From Halichondria panicea (taxonomy: Eukaryota; Porifera; Demospongiae; Suberitida; Halichondriidae), in contig NC_087385.1 of NCBI RefSeq assembly GCF_963675165.1, positions 82,501 through 146,500 on the forward strand: a DNA stretch of 64,000 nucleotides. The letters are read 5' to 3'. Positions 55,230 to 64,000 of this stretch are shown here, piece after piece (position 1 is the stretch's first letter; every line of letters starts with the position of its first letter). Both the position numbers and the translations under genes were made by a program. The notes beneath the pieces were generated by a model, which saw only the letters and a list, made by a program, of their open reading frames with translations, was not told where the DNA came from and ran no database searches.

Positions 55230-58200
55230 ATGAGCTCTGTACTGATGGTGGCTGAGAAGCCTTCGTTGGCGCGATCACTGGCAGAGATATTGTCCAAGAA
55301 GTCCTGCAATCGGAGGAAGACCATGTGCAGTGCATGTGACGTGTATGAGTGGACTGGACACTTTCCTGCCCTCAGAGGAGCCGCTAGGTTCAAGATGACG
55401 TCTGTGTGTGGTCATGTGATGGGTCTTGACTTCCCGGCAAAGTACAACCGATGGGATCAAGTCGATCCAGTGAGCGCACACTTACGTACTTAATAAAATC
55501 ACACACACACACACACACACATGCCCACACATGTCACAGATTGAATTATTTGATGTGGAGACTGAGAAGAAGGAATCCATCCCTAACCTCAGAATGAGAG
55601 ATTTCCTTCGCAGTGAGGTACGTGGTACACCCACACACTCCTCACACCTCACACACGCCCACACACACACAGGGACAGGGAGTGGACTCTCTGGTCCTGT
55701 GGTTGGACTGTGACAAGGAAGGGGAGAACATATGCTTCGAGGTAACCATAGTAACTATAGAGCAAGCTGTGGCATGCCCTGTACTTTTACTGTATAACTT
55801 CATATTCTCATTGCCTAGGTGATTGACGAGGTGAAGCCTGTAATGAGGAGGGGCCTACCTGACTCCCAGGTGAGAGAGTGACGAGAGTATTAGCTGGAGA
55901 CACTATGCCATTCAATGTACGAGGCAAATTTAGTTAATGGCGATTTTAATTGGAGGATCATGCTGCATCATGTGCGATATCATTATGTACTAATCTTGTA
56001 GACATTTAATTTGCAGCATTTGATATCATTATTCTACTATTCTCCTCACTGCAGGTGATATGGAGGGCAAAGTTCTCTGCCATCACAGAAGGTGCCATCT
56101 CTCAGGCATTCAACTCTCTGGGCAGCCCTAACTGGGACCAAGCACGCTCAGTGGATGGACGTATGGAACTGGACCTGAGGGTCGGCTGTGCATTCACAAG
56201 GTTCCAAACCAAAGCTTTCCAGGTGAACATCACGATCAGCATGATATCACGATCAGCATGATATCAAAGATGCAAATTTGTGTAGAATTGAGATTTAGAA
56301 TTTAAATAGCCACCGTTTAGAACATGCTGATTACATCACCCCGCCCCCACACACACACATGCTGGTTACATCACCCCCCCCACACACACACATGCTGATT
56401 ACATCACCCCGCCCCCACACACACACATGCTGGTTACATCACCCCCCCCCACACACACACATGCTGGTTACATCACCCCCCCCACATGCTGATTACATCA
56501 CCCCCCCCCACACAGAACATGCTGATTACATCACCCCGCCCCCACACACAGTCATCACCCCCCCCACACACACACACATGCTGGTTACATCACCCCTCCC
56601 CACACACACATGCTGATTACATCACCCCCCCCCACACACACACACATGCTGGTTACATCACCCCGCCCCCACACACAGTCATCACCCCCCCACACACACA
56701 CACATGCTGGTTACATCACCCCCCCCCCACACACACACACACATGCTGGTTACATCACCCCCCCCCACACACACATGCTGATTACATCACCCCCCCCCCC
56801 CACACACAGTCCAAGTACACAGGCCTGAACAACAGTGTGATATCATACGGGCCATGTCAGACACCCACTCTGGGGTTCTGTGTACAGAGGCACGATGAGA
56901 TCATGGCATTCAAGTCTGAGAAGTACTGGAAACTGTCCCTCAAAGTGAGCTAGTTCATTGTCATCAGTCGGGGCCAAATGTTCCATAAAGTAGCTCCAGA
57001 GGTTGTTTTTTTAAAGAATCAGGCCTGTTTTCAGAGCTACCGTAGAGCGGGTTATTTTTATGATGGACATTTTCTCAGAAAATTAGTAATCATTAATGCT
57101 CAGTACAATCTATGTCACTCCCAGGTGAAGCATGGCTCGGCTGTGGTGACTCTGGATTGGTCAGCGGATGGAGTGTTTGATCATGAGGTTGGCCACCTCC
57201 TCCTGAGTCTAGTGCGAGACCACACCCACGCCCTGGTAGTGGGCGTGGCTGAGAAACCTCGTTCCAAGGCCCCGCCCATTGCCCTCAATACTGTAGAGCT
57301 GCTCCGAGTGGCGTCGTCACGGTTACACATCGGACCCAAGTCCACTATGGACATGGCAGAGCGACTATACATTGAGGTGAACCCTATCATACATTAACCC
57401 CTTGTAACCCTGTGTACGCATTAACCCCTTGTAACCCCACACATATAGGGCTTCATCAGCTACCCTCGTACGGAGACCACTTCTTATCCCGAGGGTTTTG
57501 ATTTCCAGACCATTCTGAACGATCTCAAGAGGCACACTGAGTTTGCAGAGTACACCTCCTCCCTCCTCAGCATAGGGGTAAAAGTACCAAGGTACAAAGG
57601 TCATGTTGGTCATGTGTGCTTGGTGTTTGACCTTTGCCCCCTCCCAGCTCAGGGCGTGATGTTGGGGACCACCCCCCCATCACTCCAATGAGGAGTGCTA
57701 CCCGAGCACAAATGAGGGATTCTGATTGGAGGCTTTATGATTACATTACACGACACTTCCTAGCCACTGTGAGTGCATGTGTGTGTAAACATGTGTACTC
57801 AGTACATATTGCTAATAATGTAAGTGATTCAATAGCTCTCAGAATTACCAATATTTAACACGGGAGGGTTGAAACAGCCATAACTTTCCTACCGTTGATC
57901 CGATGTCAAAAATATTAGGATTTTCTGGAAGCTTAGAAAAATACCTTTCAAATGATGTGTTTCAACACAACATTTTGTTGGGACCATAATTTGTCATTTT
58001 TCGGCCTTTGACCATGGGCTATTATTCATGGTACGACCAAATTGGCAAATACTTTTATCTCAAGTTTGATGACATCATTTGAAAGGTCTCTTTCTAAGCA
58101 TTCAGAAAATCATAAAATTGTTGACATTGGATCAACGGTACTAAAGTTATGGCAGCTGAAAGAGCCCAAGATTGAGATTATGAGGGTGATTGTTTGAATA

Positions 58201-61200
58201 TCTTTCAACAGCCATAACTTTAGTACCGTTGATCCAACGTCAAAAATGTTATGATTTTCTGAAAGCTTAGAAAAATACCTTTCAAATAAAGTGTTTCAAT
58301 CCAAAATTTTGTCGGTGCCCTAATTTGCCATTTTCGACCTTGGACCATGGATAATAATCCATGGTGTGGACAAATAATTGGCAAATGGCTCAAATATGAA
58401 CTTTGATGGCTCATTTGAAAGGTCTCTTTCTAAGCTTTCAGAAAATCGTAAAATTGTTGAAATTGGATCCATTGAATTCAAGTTATGGCAGTGAGAGAGT
58501 TCCTAAACCATTGATTAAACGGGAGGGGGGTAGCCTTGCGTTTGTTTCTAGAATACAGCTGTTTTGGCAGCTATCTTTGAGAGCCTGTAATTTGTAATAA
58601 TGCATTCAATAGCTCTCAGAATTACCTTTCCAGCAAAATTCAGGATTTAACCATCCGTGCATACAGTGTGAGTTTGTCTGTTGCCTTCCCCCAGCTCTCT
58701 CCTGACTGCAAGTACAAGCAGACACAAGTGGACTTTGCCCTCGGACGTGAGGCATTCTCCTGGTCTGGTTTAACCCCTGTGTCACCAGGTTACACGGCCA
58801 TCTACAGCTGGCATGCCATAGAGAGTTCGGAATCCACAGTCAAGTTTGAGAAAGGGCAGTGCTTGGAAGTAGCTCAGGTGATATTATTATGACCCTTTAG
58901 AATACATTTGAAAACTTTCCTGGGCTTCAAGTGTACCTGTCTTATTGTATTAATTTTATGCTGTACATTAGGTATCTTTTTGTAGCTCTTTACTAGTGTT
59001 ACAATATAACTATTGTGTGTGCTTAGATTAGTGAGTGGGTCGAATCAATTCTGTTTTCGGAGCTATAATTATTCGAGAGGCCATAACTTGTGTTGTGAAC
59101 GTCGATTTCACTGTTTTATAGTGTTGCAAGTTTTAGGGTGTGGTGATTTTTTACATACAAATTTATGTGGAGCAACTATTTTACTATTATAGTGTTCATG
59201 TCGTGTGTGTGTGTTGCTCCCCCTCAGCTGAAGCTGGCGGAGCACCAGACCACACCCCCTGGTTACCTCACTGAGAGTGAGCTCATCTCACTCATGGAGA
59301 AGCACGCCATTGGAACAGTGAGTGGGCAGGACTGGGGACTGAGTGGGCGGGACTGGCGTGTGTTCATTTATGTACTAACATGTTGGTACGCATTTTATGC
59401 TTGGTTAGTACTAGCGTTGTAAATCACCGGTTTTGATTTATTTATTACATCATAATTATTTTATGATAGACCTCCCGATAGAGCTGCAGGCATGTTTTAC
59501 CGTTACCTTCTGAACACAAGTTATGGCCGATTATTATAGTTCACATGATACAGTGATCAGTACATCTACAATGACCTATGACCTATGACCTATGACCTAT
59601 GTGCTCTACAGGATGCCAGTATTGCTGTACACATTGAGAACATCACCACACGTAACTATGTCCATGTGGACAGTGGGCGGAGACTCATCCCCACTAAGCT
59701 AGGTATTGTCCTAGTCCACGGATACCAGAAGATTGACCCTGAGTTAGTACTGCCCACCATACGAGCGGCTGTGGAGGAACAACTGGAGCAGATTGCACTA
59801 GGAAAGGTATAATAATTATTAGCATAGTTCCAATACTTATTTTTCAGGCACTCAAAATATTGCTACAAAGACACTTTTTGTATGAAGTGTACAGCACACA
59901 CACCTCTATCTCCTATAGCCACACCTACTACCCCCCCCCCTCTCTTGTAGGCTGATTACTCAGTGGTGGTGACTCATGCTCTGGACATCTTCAGACGAAA
60001 GTTTGCTTATTTTGAGTCGAATATTGATGCCATGGATGAGCTGTTTGAGGCATCCTTCTCCTCCGTGGCTGAGTCAGGGCGGCCCCTCTCCAAGTGTGGG
60101 CTGTGTAGGAGGTATCTCAAGTACATATCATCACGACCACAGCGCCTCTACTGTGCGCAGTGTGATCAGACGTATAGTTTACCTCAGGGGGGAAGCATCA
60201 AGTTGTACAAGGTGTGTGTGTGGGTGGGATCTGTTTGTGAGGGTGTGAGTGTTGTGTGTGGGTGTGAGAGGAGTGTAGTGTGTGATGGTGTGTGTTGTAT
60301 GCAGGAGATCAAGTGTCCGCTGGATGAGTTTGAACTGCTACTATTCACTTCTGTCAATGGGAGAAAGGTTTGAACATACACACATACTTTCAGAACTTAC
60401 ATTTTAATTTTATCATAATTTAATACTGCCCCCCCCACACACCGCACACCCACGCACACCCACACACACAGTCGTACCTTGTGTGTCCCTACTGCTACAA
60501 TGAGCCACCATTCAAGGCTGTGAGTGGAGGGATGAGTTGCAGTGTGTGTCCTCACGAGAGCTGCCCTCATGCTAAGCCACAGCACAGAGTGGAGAGATGC
60601 TCCGAGTGTGAGAATGGAGTGCTAGTGCTGGAGCCTCACTGGCAAACTGGGGGAACACCAAAGTGGAAGATCTCTTGCAACAGCAGCAAGTAAGAGAATA
60701 ATAATTATATTACAGTGTTGAAATGTTGTAGCCAGTCAGTCTATTAAAATTTTATTGGAGTTTGCATGTACAGCATTTTTAGTTAAACAATGTGTATTTT
60801 CTCACTCTAAGTTTAGAGCATTTTCCATGATGTTAGAGAGTGTCCTGATAGTGTTCCTCTGTGTGTGTGCAGGTGTAAGGAAGTGTATGTGTGCTTTGCT
60901 GGCAGTACTGATGTCTCCAGCTCCCCTGAAGTGTGTCCTCACTGTGACTCCAACCTCCTCTCTGTAGACCTCACCAAGGTGAACCATCATAGCTCACCAG
61001 TTATATGTACGTAGCAGGCCTGTGTTTTCTCAATGCTACCCCCCCCACACACACGCACACATTATAGCCCCTCCCCTCACACACACGCACATACACACAT
61101 TATAGTCCCTCCCCCCTCACACACACGCACATACATTATAGCCCCTCATAGCTCAGGGTCTAGAGCAGCCAGTTGCTTTCTGTACTTAACAGCGAGACGT

Positions 61201-61254
61201 AGCATGTAATCTCATCATGAAATGAATGTGTTTTCTCAATGCTACCCCCCCCCC

Positions 61255-61295
<41 letters not shown>

Positions 61296-61470
61296 ACAGG
61301 TGCCTAATCTCCCTGAGGCTGAGGGCAAGCACACTGGCTGCTGGCAATGTGACCCACTACTCTCTGAACTGGTGACACCATTTGATGCTCGTACTGATAG
61401 ACCACGCCCCCGGCACACTGGAGGGAGGCGTGGCAGGGGACGAAGGGGGAGGGACAGGGGACGAAGATAA
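55230..61470 (+). CDS. TOP3B: DNA topoisomerase 3-beta
   Basis: This type IA topoisomerase relaxes DNA and, in animals, also acts on RNA with TDRD3. Seventeen exons are 55230-55469, 55540-55617, 55673-55741, 55819-55869, 56055-56222, 56810-56944, 57125-57376, 57449-57591, 57648-57768, 58695-58877, 59228-59317, 59612-59806, 59951-60211, 60305-60367, 60472-60689, 60873-60978 and 61300-61470. They give 847 residues; human TOP3B has 862. The Toprim domain shows [16 protein letters not shown] and [12 protein letters not shown] (acidic DxDxE). The catalytic Tyr is in [24 protein letters not shown] and [18 protein letters not shown] are family blocks. Several Cys pairs follow ([38 protein letters not shown]), and an Arg/Gly-rich tail ([14 protein letters not shown]) fits RNA binding. 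Confidence 0.96.
56322..56800 (+). repeat. About 38-bp C-rich minisatellite, about 12 copies, before exon 6 of TOP3B
   Basis: The unit contains ACATGCTG(A/G)TTACATCACC, then a C run (with or without G) and a CA run. The array ends in the pyrimidine/CA tract that forms the exon 6 acceptor (CCCCCCACACACAG at 56809). Two internal units contain CCCCCACACACAG|TCATC, which resemble that acceptor. Confidence 0.9.
57875..58491. mobile_element. Two tandem foldback MITE copies in intron 9 of TOP3B
   Basis: Copies at 57875-58156 and 58209-58491 each have about 80-bp inverted arms (CAGCCATAACTTTAGTACCG ... GATTTTCTGAAAGCTTAG and the complement) and the central ACCATGG. Flanking motifs TAGCTCTCAGAATTACC (57834 and 58609) and CTTTGAGAGCCTGTAATTTG (58577) recur at 4309 and 27532, suggesting these are the outer ends of a larger composite element. 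Confidence 0.75.
61020..61292 (+). repeat. CA-rich repeats in intron 16 of TOP3B
   Basis: Short repeats with TTATAGCCCCTC and ACACACGCACATACA, plus a duplicated TGTTTTCTCAATGCTACCCC, are followed by a CA tract leading into the acceptor of exon 17. Confidence 0.8.
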
Positions 61471-61664
61471 CATTGAACTATAAACTCTGACTTCTATTAT
61501 ACCAATCTTATATTTATAGCAATCTTTTTTTCTTACAATTATGTTCCTGTGATGGACGTATAAATTTTTAATGTTTACTGACGATTGTTCATTGGCAATA
61601 ATTCACTCTGCATGATGACAGTACAACAAATATTAATGGTGGGTGTGTTAGAGTCCCTAGCTAG

Positions 61665-63259
61665 CTAGGATGGTGATGCTACTAGCCCAGCAGGTCCCTG
61701 CCCCAGGCTCTGTCCAGCCACTGTGCTTCTTAGAGGCCTGAACCCTAGCTCTTCAGTGGGCACACGAAAGGTGGCTAGTTTAGCCTCATACGTCTTGATG
61801 AGGTCGTTATGGGCCTGCAGGAAAGGAGGTTATAATAGTGTATATAATTATAGTGACAGGGGCTCTACCTTGCAGACTCTGGCTAGCTCATATTGGAGGT
61901 CTCTGATGGCACTATTCTTAGAATCCAGCACATCCTGTGAGAGCAAACACAATGTAAATTATTACAACTATCTTGAAATGCAACCGAAAATTAAAGTCAA
62001 CCAGTATATACAGTGGGACGGCACTGACTATAGGCTCTGTACACTTGAGAGTAGCGTTGCGAATGTCAAAATAGTAGCTCTTTGATAGTGCTGCAATAAT
62101 CGGGCCCAAAGTCTACACACTGGAGGAGGTCGATTAGAGTAGTAGTTTTACCCAAGTGAGGGTTGTACCATTTAGTAGAACATACCTCCAGTTTCCTGGT
62201 TACCATGGTGAGAGCGGAGGGGTCAAGGTTCGAGGCTGAGAGGACCTCATTGAGTTGTGCCTCCTTCTTCTCCAGTGAGTCAGCTAGTGCAGTGAGCTTC
62301 TTCTCCAGTAGCAGGTTCTTGAACCCTGTCTTCTGTTGGACCTCGTGAATGGCCTTCACAAACTTGCTGTATAAATCATCACGCTCCTTCTGAATCTGAA
62401 CAGAAACAACATGATATGATTTGGTATGTTACGATGGCATTGGTTGTGTATGGTTGACACTATGGTGCGATTGTGTAGACGAGTGTACACATGTTACTGT
62501 GTGTGTGTGTACCTGAGCAAATCTCTGTTCCAGTACTTCGTGTTCCCATATCAGACTCTTGAGTTCTGATTCCTGTACCTTCAGACGAGCCTTGGCATTC
62601 TAATAAAGTAATGACAACATTATTATTATTTGAAGTACTAACTGTGAAGTTTGGGGCAAGTGAAAATTTCCAAATCTTACTTGAGATAAGTATAACAATT
62701 TACCCATTGCCCCAAACTTCCAAGTGACTGCAGTACACATTATAGAGAGCTACACTCACAGCCAGTGAGACTTTGTCCCTCTCATAGTTAGCTAGCTGCC
62801 TCTGTAGTTCAGCCACCTCCTCCCGTGCTCTGGCCAGGGGGTCTTGGAGGCGTCTGTTCTCAGCCTGGGTCTCAGCTAGCTGCTTCTCGAGACGCTCCGA
62901 GTCTTTCTTCATCTTCTCCACCGTGTCCTTGAGTGAGTTGATGAGAGCCAGGTTGTTGAGAGTGATGTCATTGTAATAGTTCTTGATGTCACTGAAGGCC
63001 TTCTCGTGATTCTTCATAAGAGCATTGATCTGACCATTCTTACGCTGGAAAATACAACACACAAATAATAATTATACAAGGCATTGCTAATACATGTACA
63101 CAATCCTCACCTCTTCAACCTCATGGACCTCTGTCTTCCTGCGTAGCTCTAACTCATCTCTCTGAGCAGCCATCTTGGCCTCGTGTTTAGACTGGAGCTC
63201 TGTATGGAGAGGGTGTGGAGTGTGTGTGTGGTGAGTGTGTGGAGGGTGGTGGTGATGTA

Positions 63260-63300
<41 letters not shown>

Positions 63301-63516
63301 CTTACCAGCGGCCAGTCTCTCAAAGTCCTCCCTTGCTTTAGTTGTCAATTGATCGTGCCCCTAATACACACACACAGAGGAGTGTAGTGAGCATACAAAC
63401 ACAGATCCATGCATGGACAACATACCATTTTGAGAGTTTTCACAGCTTCCTGATGAGCTAGTTCCATCTCCTTGAGCTCAACCTACACACACACACACAC
63501 AGTGAACACACACCAC

Positions 63517-63567
<51 letters not shown>

Positions 63568-64000
63568 GATAACACACACCACTAACACACAATCCCTGTA
63601 CACACCTTGAGAGACCTCTTCTCCTTAATGAGGCCTCCCTCCCTGTCCTGGTGGTCACTCTGTTCCAGTGTCACCGCCACGCTACCATCTCTCTTCAGCT
63701 CAGTGATGTTGTTCTGATGCTCATACAGTAAGTGCTTCACCTTCTGCTTGTACACCTACCAACACAAACAACACGGGAAAGAAAGATTAGCTAAGAAAGT
63801 AAGTTGATAGTACAAAGCAGAAATTCTAAATGGATATTAGAAGACAAAGAAGGCTCTAAGCACACAATGTTGGTTTGTACCTTGATCTCAACCTGGTGCC
63901 TTTCCTCTGAGTCCTCTAACTCTCTCTCTTTGTTCCTCACAGTGGCCTTGTTCTCATCCAACTGTTGCTTAGTGATCTCCCAGAATGAATTGACCTTGTC
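61665..64000 (-). CDS. GAS8: Dynein regulatory complex subunit 4 (GAS8), C-terminal part; 5' end outside window
   Basis: DRC4/GAS8 is a coiled-coil subunit of the nexin-dynein regulatory complex in motile cilia and flagella. Exons in transcript order are 63883 to beyond 64000, 63606-63755, 63426-63482, 63306-63360, 63111-63199, 62760-63044, 62513-62599, 62186-62395, 61869-61934 and 61665-61814. The product is almost all heptad-like coiled coil. Matching segments include [83 protein letters not shown] and [20 protein letters not shown]. The C-terminus has [13 protein letters not shown]. It lies tail-to-tail with TOP3B, 195 bp between stops. In a sponge, expression in choanocytes would be expected. 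Confidence 0.94.
63230..63575. repeat. GT/CA microsatellites in GAS8 introns
   Basis: A (GT)n tract lies at about 63262-63296 and a (CA)n tract at about 63520-63565, each inside a short intron. The intron between exons at 63482 and 63606 is almost entirely CA repeat. Confidence 0.85.

Noticed and set aside
1-64000. tRNA, rRNA or snRNA genes
   Set aside because: I looked for conserved boxes and cloverleaf-like stretches and saw none I could support. A tRNAscan or Rfam search would be decisive.

Overview
The window is animal nuclear DNA: spliced genes with GT-AG introns, many only 60-200 bp long, very short intergenic gaps, and abundant tandem repeats. It contains flagellar GAS8/DRC4, BLOC-1, dynein light intermediate chain and TOP3B genes. 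It also contains a local expansion of kinases with tyrosine-kinase-like catalytic loops. Together these suggest an early-branching metazoan, most likely a demosponge. That is inference; no taxonomic marker was checked.

Layout from left to right: (1) 1-617 (+), the 3' end of an unrecognised coiled-coil gene. (2) 903-14677 (+), a PPP4R1-like regulatory subunit of protein phosphatase 4 in 20 exons, with introns full of minisatellites. (3) 14678-17851, repeat-rich intergenic DNA. (4) 17852-20572 (-), an intronless 906-residue protein with three ankyrin blocks and two PP1-docking motifs. (5) 21018-32476 (+), cytoplasmic dynein light intermediate chain, carrying a piggyBac-like element and a foldback in its introns. 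(6) 32766-33791 (-), an MDP1-like HAD phosphatase with Asn in place of the nucleophilic Asp. (7) 34035-36440 (+), mitochondrial DHODH. (8) 36729-52159, a cluster built by duplication: AIRIM copy 1, kinase K1, a TIR element, a broken DHODH last exon, AIRIM copy 2, kinases K2, K3 and K4, with a relic of the BLOC1S4 last exon between K3 and K4. (9) 52283-53890 (-), BLOC1S4. (10) 54116-55072 (-), SYS1. (11) 55230-61470 (+), TOP3B. (12) 61665 to beyond 64000 (-), GAS8/DRC4. All exon models were built by hand from splice consensus, reading phase and family similarity. For every gene complete in the window the summed exon length is a multiple of three.

Most genes are housekeeping and do not form a pathway. 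Head-to-head pairs (ankyrin protein/DYNC1LI, MDP1/DHODH, SYS1/TOP3B) probably share short bidirectional promoters. Tail-to-tail pairs lie 120-300 bp apart.

Three things stand out. First, several minisatellites have units that span an exon-intron junction, so dozens of copies of a functional-looking splice site are arrayed beside the true one. Second, kinases K3 and K4 join a kinase domain to tandem repeats carrying Tyr-x-Asn motifs and a C-terminal zinc-ribbon-like finger, which looks like a kinase-scaffold design. Third, the MDP1 homologue looks like a catalytically altered HAD enzyme.
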